From contig NC_090726.1 in NCBI RefSeq assembly GCF_036898095.1, forward strand, positions 32,332,018 through 32,396,017: DNA of 64,000 bases, given 5' to 3'. This stretch comes from Palaemon carinicauda. Lineage: Eukaryota; Arthropoda; Malacostraca; Decapoda; Palaemonidae. Position 1 is the stretch's first letter, and each line of letters starts with the position of its first letter. The position numbers and the translations under genes were made by a program. Under the pieces are notes generated by a model, which was not told the origin of the DNA, searched no databases, and worked only from the letters and a program-made list of their open reading frames with translations. Shown here piece after piece: positions 23,501-35,500 of the stretch.

Positions 23501-26500
23501 TTTGCCACCTCGTTGACCAAAAGATTACCAATCTATTGCTCACCAATCCCAGATCCAGAAGCAATCCACATAGACGCGTTTTTACTGGATTGGTCTCATC
23601 TGGACTTATATGCATTCCCACCATTCAAGATAGTCAACAAGGTACTGCAGACGTTCGCCTCTCACGAAGGGACAAGGTTGACGTTGGTTGCTCCCCTCTG
23701 GCCCGCGAGAGAGTGGTTCACCGAGGTACTTCAATGGCTGGTAGACATTCCAATAAGTCTTCCTCTAAGGGTAGATCTCTTACGTCAGCCCCACGTAAAG
23801 AATGTTCATCAAAGCCTCCCCGCGCTTCGTCTGACTGCCTTCAGACTATCGAGAGACTCTCAAGAGCTCGAGGCTTTTCGAAGGAGGCAGCCAGTGCGAT
23901 TGCGAGAGCTAGGAGAGCTTCTACCATCAGAGTATACCAGTCGAAGTGGGAAGTCTTTCGAGACTGGTGCAAGTCAGCATCTGTGTCCTCTTCCAGTACC
24001 TCTGTAGCCCAAATCAGAGATTTTCTTTTACATCTGAGAAATGTTCGCTCCCTCTCAGCTCCCACGATTAAGGGCTACAGGAGCATGTTGGCTTCGGTCT
24101 TTCGTCATAGAGGCTTAGATCTTTCCAACAATAAAGATCTCCAAGATCTCCTTAAGTCTTTCGAGACCTCTAAGGAACGTCGTTTGGCAACTCCTGGATG
24201 GAACTTAGACGTGGTCCTAAGGTTCCTCATGTCAGACAGGTTTGAGCCATTACATTCAGCCTCCCTGAAGGATCTCACCCTCAAGACGCTTTTCCTAGTG
24301 TGCTTGGCTTCGGCTAAAAGGGTCAGTGAAATTCATGCCTTCAGTAAGAACATCTGCTTTTCTACAGAAAAAGCCACATGTTCACTTCAACTTGGTTTCC
24401 TGGCCAAAAATGAACTGCCTTCTCGTCCTTGGCCTAAGTCCTTTGATATACCTTGCCTGTCAGAGATCGTAGGCAACGAACTTGAAAGAGTGCTGTGTCC
24501 AGTTAGAGCTCTTAAGTTCTACTTAGCTCGTACTAAGTCCTTACGAGGTGGATCTGAGGCATTATGGTGCTCAGTTAAGAAACCATCATTGCCTATGTCA
24601 AAGAATGCTTTGTCATATTTTATCAGATTTTTAATACGAGAGGCTCATTCTCACTTGAATGAAAAAGACCGATGCTTGCTTAAGGTTAAGACGCACGAAG
24701 TAAGAGCTATAGCAACTTCCGTGGCCTTTAAGCAAAATAGATCTCTGCAAAGTATTGTGGACGCGACCTTTTGGAGAAGCAAGTCGGTATTCGCGTCATT
24801 TTACTTAAAAGATGTCCAGACTCTTTACGAGGACTGCTACACACTGGGTCCATTCGTTGCAGCGAGTGCAGTAGTGGGTGAGTGTTCTACCACTACATTA
24901 CCTTAATTCCAATATCCTTTTAATCTGTCTCTTGAAATGTTTTTAATCTTGTTTTTGGGTTGTACGGAAGGCTAAAAAGCCTTTCGCATCCTGGTTGATT
25001 TGGCGGGTGGTCAAATGTCATTTCTTGAGAGCGCCCAGATTAGGGGTTTGATGAGGTCCTGTTGTATGGGTTACAGCCCTTGATACTTCAGCTCCTGGGA
25101 GTCTTTCAGCATCCTAAGAGGATCGCTGGGCTTCGTGAGGAAGACAGACTAACAAGGCAGAGTAATCGTCTAAGTCAACTTCCTTACCAGGTACCTATAT
25201 ATATTTGGGTTTTGTTATGATATAACTGTCAAAAACTCTAAGCATATACGCTGTAAACTTAATTAACTCTGGTCTCTACCCACCACCATGGGTGTGAATC
25301 AGCTATTATATATTCACCGGCTAAGTTAAATATTTAAAAAAGATATTTTAATTATAAAATAAATTTTTGAATATACTTACCCGTTGAATATATAAATTAA
25401 AGGCCCCCCCTTCCTCCCCGATAGAGACCCAGCGGGATGAGAAGAATTGGAGCTGTTTACATGTATATGCGGTATCTGGCCGATAGTTGGCGCTGGTGGG
25501 CACACCCGCAACCTTCATAGCGATCGCTCGCGAGTTTTTGTGTTTTTTCTGTCGAGCCGCCGGAGCGTCAGCTATTATATATTCACCGGGTAAGTATATT
25601 CAAAAATTTATTTTATAATTAAAATATCATTTTTCTGGTCCTCAGGCGGTTATGCTCTTGGTGCTGAGCGACCGCTTTTGTAACCATGCTCAAGGGGCTG
25701 AGCGGTTGCAAGGCCGGACCATGGAGTTCGTGCGATTATGCTTTTGGTGCTGAGCGGTCGCACTTGCAGCTACGCTCAAGGGGCTGAGCAACTGCAGGAG
25801 CTCCTCTTCGGAGGGTTGCTCTTTATGGTCAGCTTGCTGATCCAACGGCCCTAAGGGGCGCATTCATCAGTTCCTCCTGTCTCTTCTACGAAGTGTTCAC
25901 CTCTCTCGTTCGTGAGAGAGGACACTCTTAGAGACTCCTCTTCGGAGGACTCCCCTGCTGTTGTTGCTGAAGGCTCAGTTTCCCCCTCCGAACATCCTTC
26001 GAGGGGGCAGCTGAGACCAACGGTCTCTCCTGCGAGTGTCTCTCCCCCTCGGAGGAGTTCACTAACAGAGACCCCTCTTCGGAGGACTGATGATGGTGCT
26101 CCTGTCTGTGGTCGTCTTCATCTTCAGCTGCAGAGGATCCTCCTCGACGAGAACAGACCGTTGCAGCTGCTTCGCTAGACCTGTCGGCAGTTCGTTCGCG
26201 ATCTCCGACACCTGCCAGATCTTCTTGTCTTCCTTCTCCGTTCCTGGACGCAGAAGCGCAGTGGGCGTCACTCCACCCCGTTTTCCAAACGGGCACCGGT
26301 CCCTTCGGGGCAAAGGGCTTATCTCACAATGTGACTAAGTCCCTTTTGTGCCAGGTTTTTACCTGAGCACCTCGTTCTCCTGCGCGCTCGCACGCAGTAG
26401 TTCACAAATGCCCTCCTGCTGTGGACCAGACTTCTGCTGAATCAACACTCCTCCTGATCGCCAACTCTTCTGAGACCTTCTGTGCGGCTATGCGCCATGT

Positions 26501-29500
26501 GCGCCAACGGTAGCCTGCTCGCCGGCGCACATCTGATCGCCCTTTTCTGATAGTGCGCAATGCGCGCCAACGTTCGCCCTCGCGCCCACGATCTCCGGAT
26601 CTGGGCGCAAGCAGGGAGATTATTTCTTCACTGAACTCCATGTTCGCCATGATGCGCGCCCTTTCCTGATGTACGCAATACGCGCCAACGTTCGCCCACG
26701 CGCCCACGATCTTCGGATCTGGGCGCAGGCAGGGAGTTTATTCCTTCGCCTCCTCGCCAACGATCGCTCTGGTTCTGCACCCTCGCTGATATCGTCTGGC
26801 CGCGCATATCTTTTGGCCACGCAACTACGCTCCTACGATCTCCTGGTTCCTGCCTCGTTGCGAGTTCAAGGAGTTCCTACGCTAGCGCACAGGCGCTCAC
26901 AGGTTCTTCTGGACTCGCAGCGCCCTTCTGAAGTTTCGCGCCAAGCGCGCCCACGCGCGGTTCCAGTTCCAGCGCGCCAACGCGCCAGCATGCTTCCACT
27001 TCACCGCGCCGCCCCGGAGACACCTAAGCTAGCGCACAGGCGCTCACAGGCTCCCCTGGGCTCTCCTTACGCGCCAGCGATCTCCTTCGTGCCCGCGCGA
27101 TTCTTCGTCTGCGCGCAAGCGTTTTCAACGCGCCAACGCTTCAATCGTCATAGGATTCCTACGCGCCCACGCATTAACTCTCCTGTACGCGATCGGTCGC
27201 TACGCGCCACCGCTCGCCAACGCGCCTTCGCCCGCCTACGAGTCATCGCTCGCCAAGACGCGCCATCGCTCGCTTACGCGCCATTGGTCTCCCGGCCGCC
27301 TGCGCTCGCCCTTACGCCCGCGCACACCCATGTTTGCCCGCGCGGGAACCAACGGTTTTTATATCGTGCGAGCGCCAGCGCGATTCCCGCCAGTGAGCCA
27401 TCGCTCGCCAAAACGTGCCATCGCTCGCCAAAACGTGCCATCGCTCGCCAAAACGTGCCATCGCTCGCCAAAACGTGCCATCGCTCGCCAACACGCCATC
27501 GCTCGCCAAAACGCGCCATCGCTCGCCAACACGCGCCATCGCTCGCCAACACGCCATCGCTCGCCAACACGCCATCGCTCGCCTATGCGCCATCGGTCTC
27601 CCGTCCGCCAGCGCTCGCCCTCACCTGCGCGCCCACTCGCACTTTCGCCTGCGCGCCCTCGCGCCCACATGCGGGCTCACGAACAACGATTTTCCATCGC
27701 GCAAGCGCCAGGGCGATTTCGACCGTGATTCCCGTCGGGTTTTCGCAACACGGGCAACCTGGCGAGTCTTCTGGAGTGCGTACTTCCAGATCACGATCTT
27801 CACCCCGCAAACGCAGAGCATGGCACGTGCAAGACCAGGAAGAATCTTCGGAGAGGTCTGGGCAACATTCTTCTCCTTCTTTTCAGGCAGGCCCCATCAT
27901 CTCTACTCCTCAGGATTGTTCGATTCCCTTCGCCCCAGCGGGAGTCGCTGACACTGCGTCTGTCAGCCGTCAGCAGAGGAGGTACTTCGAGATCATGGGG
28001 GAACCTGGTTTAGCCCTTCCTCTCCACCATTCCGGCCCCGGCAGCTAAGACAAGGTGTCTAAACAGCAGCCCCCTCCTGTCAGAGACAAGAAGGGCGGTA
28101 AGTCCTCCTGGGGAGGCAATAATCCTGAGGGAGCGGCCGAGGCCGCAAACACTAGGATTGGCAACCCCCCTGCATGGTCCCCAGGGGGGGGGATGCCTAA
28201 GGTTGCACACTCAGGTGGCAACAACTCGGGGCCGATTCCTGCACGATCTCCGTGATCAGCTAAGGATATCGCGTCCCGTTCTTTACATCTCTACCTCCAC
28301 TGACAGCGAATCCAGCGTCGCTGAGCTCCTTTGCCATGGGTTCGGCAAATGGGCTAGCCCTTCGGGCAGGAATCGAGACCATGCCCTAGAAGTATGCTCT
28401 CCAAAATGTCATCGACGGCTCTCTCCCCCCCCCCCCCCCCGGCTTCTTCAGTCTACTCTTTCTTGTAAGAAAGCGTCTGAAGGCTGGAGACTTGTCTCGA
28501 CCTCTCAGCCCTGAACAAGTTTGTCGAACAAACTTCGTTCAGCGTGGAACAGCAGAGTCAATCAGGCTTGTAGTGAGACCACAAGACTTCATGTGCACAC
28601 TGGATCTGAAGGACGAGTACTTCCAGATCCCAATCCATCCGTTTTCCAGGAAGTACTTGAAATTCAGCCTAGACAACAAGTTATACTAGTTCAAGGTGCT
28701 GTGTTTCGATCTCTCCACAGCCCCGCAGGTGTCCACCAAAATGTTCACCCTGTTATCTTCATGGTCCCCCAGGAGCGGCATCCGTCTCCTTCGCTTTCTG
28801 GATGACTGGCTAACCCAGGCAGTCTTGGAATCGACCCCCCTTCGACACCGAGACAAGCTTCTGGGACTTTGCCAAGATCTAGAGATCATGGTAATTCTCG
28901 AAGTCTTCTCTGCTTCCATCTCAACAACTGGGATATCTAGGCATGATATTAGACTCCAATCTCCAAGCCTTCCCATCAGATGACAGGATAGCAAGGCTGA
29001 GGAGAGTCGCAGAACCTTTCCTCAAACGAGGAGAGCTTCCAGCCCAATCTTGGTTACTCCTCCTAGGTCACCTTTCCTTCTTGGCCAGGCTAGTTCCAAC
29101 GGCCGCCTCAGGATGAGATCCCTGCATCGGCGGCCCAAGTCCCAGTAGAATCAAGACAACGATTCCCCGGACATTCAGGTCCCTTTGGGACCTGCGGAAC
29201 GAATGGACCTGCAGTGGTAGTTGACCTACGGAAACCTTTGCAAGGGAATGGATCTTCTCGTCCTTCCCCCGCATTTGATGCTGTTCTCGGACTCGTCAAA
29301 ACAAAGGGGGGGGGGGGGCCCACGTTCTGAATCAGGCCTATGGTCAGAAACAGAAGGGTACCTCCACATCAATCTGCTAGGAATGAAGGCCGTATGCTGG
29401 CCCTTCAACACTTCCAACAGACCCTGGCGAGTCACTCCGTGAACGACAACTTTCTCATCTTGCAGTAGAGATTCTGAGATGAACCGAAGTCCACTCAATA

Positions 29501-32500
29501 CCCTATCGGCTCGCTTCATTCCGGACAAACGAATGTGCTCTCCGACAGTCTGAGCAGGGCCTCACAGATAGAGAGTACCGAGTGGTCTTCGGCCCCCCCT
29601 GGTAGCCAACAAGTCCTGACCTTGTGGACCTGTTTGCGACAGCCTTGAATTTCAAGCTGCCGCTGTACTACTCCCAGACCCCAAGGCACTCTGGCAAGAT
29701 GCCCTCCTACACGGTGGGACAACTTCGACGTCTACGTCTTCCCACCGTTCTGTCTGTTGAGAAGGGGGCTCAACAAGACCAGACTGTCGGTCAACCTGTC
29801 GATGACTCTGATAGCTCCGCTGCAGCATCATGCAGAGTGGTTCCCGGATATTCTGCATCTCCTGACGGAACTCCTGAGAGAGCTTCCCCCACGACACGAG
29901 CTACTCAAACAACCACACTGCAACATCTACCACAAGCCGTAGCATCGCTTTGGCTTCACGCCTGGAGACCATCCAGCATCTCCTCACAGAGAGAAGCGTT
30001 CCGCAACAAGTTGCGGAGCGGATGTCTCGACACCTGCGAATCATCTGCAGGGGTCTACCAGGCGAAGTGAAGAGTCTTCTGTGGTTGGTGTCGTGGGAGA
30101 GGTACCTCTCCCCTTGATGCCACTATTCCAGCAATAGAGGAGTTATTGTATATCGGCGGGAGGAAATGCGCCTCTTGCTCTCGGCGGTGGAAGCCTATCA
30201 CTCAGCATTAAGCTTGGCCTTCAGGCTGAAAGGAATAGACATTTCCTCCTCGCTGGATCTTTCTTCGCTCTACGAAACTACGAACTTACCTGCCCCCAGT
30301 CGGAAGTGAGACCTCCTCCGTGGAACATGGTTCAGGCTCTTAGGGCTCTTAAGAGATCTCCTTGCGAACCATTACGCCAGGCTTCTGATCATCACCTGTC
30401 TTGGAAGACGGTGCTCCTGCTCGCTCTGACCTCGGCCAAGCGTGTCAGCGAACTTCATGGTCTCTCGTACGACGTCGCCCATTCAAGAGGATAGGTGGAG
30501 GTAACGTTCAGGTTCGTCCCTGAGTTGGTTACTAGACTCAAAATCTTGGAGTCCCGGAGCTTCGGTTCGACTCCTTCAGGATTTCGAGTCTCCGTTCTGT
30601 AACAGATGACCCAGACCTTCTCCTACTATACCCAGTAAGGAGTCGGAGGGGTTATCTTTAAGAACAGCTGCAGTTCGTCCTCACGTGCAAGCCCTGTTTG
30701 GGAGCACAGGGAGGACGGAGAGGAGGGTCATCAAGAATGCCTTTTCAGCCTGGACTCAAAGGGTCATCCATCACGCCCTGAATCCAGATCCTCCTCCGTC
30801 ACGTCGCCTTAGAGCACACAATGTCAGAGGCATCGCAACGTCCCTGGCCTTCAAGAGGAACTACTCTGTGACGCAGGTGCTACAAGCTGGAGTCTGGAAG
30901 TGTCTAACGACCTTCACAGCCCACTACCTGCAGGACGTGACCCACAGGAGCCTTGATACGTTTTTTATCGGCCCTGTGGTGGCTACACAACAGCTGGTCT
31001 AACCTCAAGCTCCTTAATGGACAGGTAGCAGAAGGTTGAGGGCATTGTTATCCGGTTTTAGACTGCATGAATGAAAGAAGTATGTCTAGCCCTTACTACT
31101 TTCTTCATCCTCCCCTCTCTTGGGGAAAGCAGCATCCTGGGTTCTCTGCATAGCTGACCTCAAACCTCTGTAGGTAAACCATGCTTCCTTGTGTTCCTAG
31201 TATTAAGCTGATACTGTCGCGTCCCCCATACCCTGACGAGGTGGTATTGGGAACGTCCTAGCCTAGAATTCCAGCTAAAGGACTTCAGATCGACTTCCTA
31301 GGACAAGTCACACTTCTTCCCTCCACACACAAGCATATGTAGGCCGCACGTTTCTTGCGAGGTGCAGGGACTCTTTTTCTCGAGTGCTGCTCACTCGGAT
31401 TCTGAGTCCCCGGGTAAGCCAAAGCCAGTAAGGCTGGGGACTTTCCACCCTACCTAAGGGTAAGTCACCCCATGTAAATAGCGTGGTTTGTATTTCGGTT
31501 ACGGAACAAATGACATTCGGAGATGATTTGTATTTTTCCTAACCATACAAACCTTAGCTATTTACACATATTTGCCCGCCAGCCCTGTCCCCCAAGGCAA
31601 GTCCTACCTCTAAGTGAAGTGAAGCAGTTCACCGGTGTGTGAGGGGGGGAGGGGTAGCTAGCTACCACACCCCTACCCCCTTGCTAACTAGCGCAGGGGT
31701 AATACACCCTCGTTAAATTCTAATGGCTTGTCATTTCAGCTACGTCGAAAGTAAACCCTATGTAAATAGCTAAGGTTTGTATGGTTAGGAAAAATACAAA
31801 TTATCTCCGAATTTGTCATTTTTTGTTTTTTTTTTCAACTTTTCTCCACAGTGATAGTTTAGACACCCCGGCAGACCTTTCAGGCGAGTCATCTCTGCCT
31901 TCCCCAGACTCTGCAATAGGTGGCACACCTGGCCTCACACCTGACTTGGAGTTTCACTCTCCTATAGGGAAGGTAACAGAAGAGAAAGTAGTCAGCGAAA
32001 GAGCTGGAAAAAACGCTTTGGCAAATGCTGCAACGGCGAATGCCACACCGGAAAATGAGGTAAGGTTGTTGATGCCTTTCATACTTGTTCTATTTCGTCA
32101 GATTGTAGTGTTAGGAAATCTTAAGGTATACATTTTGCGAGTTCAGATTTGTTAGGTTTATACCAATTTACTGTTAGTGCTTTTTTTTTTAGATTTATGC
32201 CTGTTTAGTGTTTTTGTGTTGAAAGTTATCATGAGTTGATCTTATATGTAGCTAAACTACTGTTATGTTCCTTATGACTGGTAATTCAAGGATTTAAATG
32301 GTATATATGGTTGACAAATATTTCCCTGCCCTTAATGAAGTTTGGCAAGATATATTGAATTGAATTACTGTACAAATAAATTTAGTATTACTGAAGGGGA
32401 TCTGTATCTAATGATGTGAATTATGAAAGCTGGAAGAGAGCAAAGCAGTTCAGATAATTACAGAAGCCAGAAATGGGAGATTTAAAAAAAGAAGAAATCA

Positions 32501-35500
32501 GCCTTCAGAAATAGAAGTCTGGAACTCAGTTTTATGGTCTTTCATTCAAGAGGGTAGTAATAAATTTCTTGAGCTAATGAAAATTGTATACAATACTGTA
32601 TTGGTAAAGCTTTCATAAGTTTATTAGAATTCTTTTGCGATGGCTAGGTTCTTGTGTGCCGTGATAATGGAAGATTCGAGTATTACATGGAATAGGTTAA
32701 CTAGCTGTGCCAAATCACAGAAGAATTTGTAATCTGTTCTTGTTAATAGAAGAGACTTGATAATAGGCAAGAATGTGTATCATAACAGTCCATTGATAAG
32801 GCAAAGGTTAAGGTTTGGGTAAAAACTTATCTGTAGTGATTTTCAATTACACAGACCTTCACTCCTCCTAATTAAAATTTAGTCTGTAACATAACAAACT
32901 AAGAGTTATAATACAATGAGTCTGTGGTTGTGTTAGGCAGAATTATGGGAGTTGGTAGAGAGTATGACAGTGCAGTTTATTACAGTGGCAAGAATTATGG
33001 GATTTGATGGCTGTTCAACCATTCATTTACGTGACGAGAGAGAATTTCATAATTTTTTCAGCTGTAGTAAAACTTTTTGAAAACTGTTGGGCATTGAACC
33101 TTATGAGAGGGAATGCTAAGAAAAATTTGGCTAACTGCAAATTTCTGCAAAGGTCAATTCAGAGTTTGTGTCACTTATTTAGAGTATGATTACGATAGAA
33201 TATTGTAATAAATATAAAAGCTGTCATGGAAATCATAAGTCCTTGCAGACCGTTACTTTATCCAGTGTAAGATCTTCCCAGCCACTTTCAGAAAAGTTAT
33301 TAAATAATAATATTCATACTTCTTGAAAGTTATGTGAAGGATTTGTTCTAAGATCTAATGGAGAATACTGGATTGACGTCAATTTGTAGTAGTAGGCAAG
33401 GGAACAGATGAAAAGTAAAAAATAGATGAATTTCACTATAATTATATTTCTTTACTAATGTTTGTCCTTTATGAATATCATCATTTATGTACAGATTACC
33501 CTGTAAGCCAGCCACTAGATTATATAGTAATAATGATCACTAAATAGTAATACCATTTACAGGAAATATAAGTTATGAAATTCTTAAAGTAAATATTTTA
33601 CTGAATAGTCATTATTGATGTGTAAAGTTTTAAGATGTTTTAGGCTTTGGTTGTGCCTAGAAAATAGGAAATTTGTTTAATTTAATTAAGTTTTTTAATG
33701 TGCAGTAGTCCAATTCAGATATCTGATGTATACCTAAAATCCTTGAATTCCTATATTTTTTAGTGATATGATGGTGATAATATCATTAATTGTTCTTAGT
33801 TGAGACATTTTGATCCTATGAAAACTTAGTTTTCCCCAGTGAATTATTTTTCCTTTAGCTTCAGTGATACCCACCATTGTGTAGTTAGGATAACCAGTTT
33901 CTTTATCCATACATTGGTACTAGTTGGGTTTATGTATATTCTTGTGTGCCTGCAGTTTTATTTACAATTGTATTTCCATGGTGCATATCTAAGCAGACGG
34001 TGGTAGAAAATGTCATGGCAAAAGAAGAGGATGATGAAGATGCTGACACGCCTGAGGCTGAAACTGCCAGTACTGCATCCTCATCTTCATCTTCACTCTT
34101 AGTCATGGAGAAGGAGGACAGGCTTCTTACAGATTCCACTCAGATTGAAACTCCTACACAAACTCTTATAGATTGCGAGTCAAATACTGAAAAATCTGGC
34201 GCTAAAGAGACTGCATCCATAGGCATTATGGATACTGTAGATTCACAGCCAATAAACCCAATTCAGGAACCACTTGTTCCATCTGCTTTTAAAGAGAGTG
34301 CCCTGTATACTACGGGTGAGCCAAAGAGTCTGGGTGATTCCCCTAAAGAAAGTCAACAAAAAGTAGATATTGAGTCTCCTGGGAAAAAATCAAGCCTGAC
34401 CACTCTGGCAGACGTAGAAGAGTTCATTGATGATATTTTGGTGTCCGGTAAAGCCACTGCTGAGAAAAGAGGTAACACATTTGGTACTACTGTTGATGAC
34501 AGTGTAAGGATGCAAGTATATGGTCAAGAGCCAGATAATGAAATAGAGAAACCTATGGAAGTATCTACAACTAAGCAGAAAATTCAAGATGGTATTTATA
34601 GCCCAAAACAGGATCACATCTCAGAGACCAAAAGTGAAACAGTTACAGCATTACCTTCAAAAGCCAAGGCAAGTACTGTGACTGATCCAGAGTCTGAATC
34701 TGCTGGTACCCAGAGGCCTGACCTAACCCCTGAAACACCAACAATGGCACTTGATAAAACTTTTGCTGTAGAGTTTGCTGGATGTCCAATTAAAAACACC
34801 ACCCCACTAACCACACCACTTGTTATACCAGAAATCAAGGTTTGTGTGAAATTGTAATTGTCTTTTAAGTTTTGTAGCCCTTTTGAAAGATGCTATTTAC
34901 ATTGCTTCTTTTCCAATTAAGGTTTTGTGTTTTGGAGAATGATTATGGACAAGTTCTCAGATAGTTGGTTTTGAGTTTTATTTGGATTTTGTTTTGTTTT
35001 TATATAGTTCATTACTATCTGTTCATAGTTTGGTATGTATGGCACTTACTATTAGGTGTTCTAGGAGCTTTATAGTTACTATGCACTCTTCACAGAATGA
35101 AGGCTATGAAGCAGAAAAAACTCTTATTTTGTTTGTATAAACAAATTGTTTTGTACAATTCAAAAGTGTAAGATATTAATTACTTTGGGTTATTGAAGTG
35201 GAGTAGTTGTAGTCTTTAGTGAAAAGAATTAATGATAAAAAAAAAAAATGACAAATTGTCATAAGTACGTTATAATGCAGGTAATGTATAATTAGACTTA
35301 GCTACGGCATTTGGCGAATATGTGTGTCATAGTAGACAAGGAAAATCTATAGCTTAATCTAGAGGCAATTATAAATTTCAGTATCCTGATAAAAACTAAT
35401 AGATGTAAAAAAGAAAATATATAATTTTTTCCTTAAAACAATTTTTTTTTTTTTATATATACACAATTCAACCATTCATATATGTCCACTTTTATGGTCT

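Larger units (their letters stand above)
19049..25628 (+). mobile_element. Inner DIRS-type retrotransposon, nearly intact (6.58 kb)
   Basis: A complete DIRS architecture: inverted terminal repeats (19071-19220 and 25439-25588, 149 of 150 positions matching), three overlapping open frames for gag-like, RT-RNase H-methyltransferase-like and tyrosine recombinase proteins, and an internal complementary region (25301-25397). That region pairs with the outermost bases of both ends and so marks the borders: left TTTTTTAAATATTTAAC, right ATTATAAAATAAATTTTTG on the opposite strand. Terminal extensions outside the matching ITR core differ between the ends, as in other DIRS elements. Near identity of the ITRs and uninterrupted frames suggest recent insertion. 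It lies in the leader of an older, unrelated DIRS. Confidence 0.93.
18352..31809 (+). mobile_element. Outer DIRS-type retrotransposon, decayed, interrupted by a second DIRS
   Basis: Inverted terminal repeats (18376-18542 and 31617-31782) bracket degenerate gag-like, RT/RNase H and tyrosine recombinase regions in DIRS order. An internal complementary region at 31471-31566 contains the reverse complement of the left end joined to that of the right end. This fixes the termini at about 18352 and 31809, with the trinucleotide AAT at both borders and at the junction. Without the inserted element it is about 6.9 kb. DIRS elements replicate through a circular intermediate and integrate by tyrosine recombinase, leaving no target-site duplication of the integrase type. 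Multiple frameshifts and stops make it inactive. It lies in sense orientation in TRABD intron 1. Confidence 0.88.

Noticed and set aside
27398..27595. CRISPR-like array of regular short repeats.
   Set aside because: Units are contiguous with no spacers and lie in a eukaryotic retrotransposon, so it is a minisatellite.
26402..27821. Several minus-strand frames of 60-120 residues opposite the outer DIRS gag-like region.
   Set aside because: They arise because the GC-rich minisatellite and its surroundings lack stops in every frame; no family motif is present.
30555..30580. A tRNA B-box-like word 'ggttcgactcc'.
   Set aside because: It lies within the outer DIRS recombinase relic and no A-box or cloverleaf could be formed around it.
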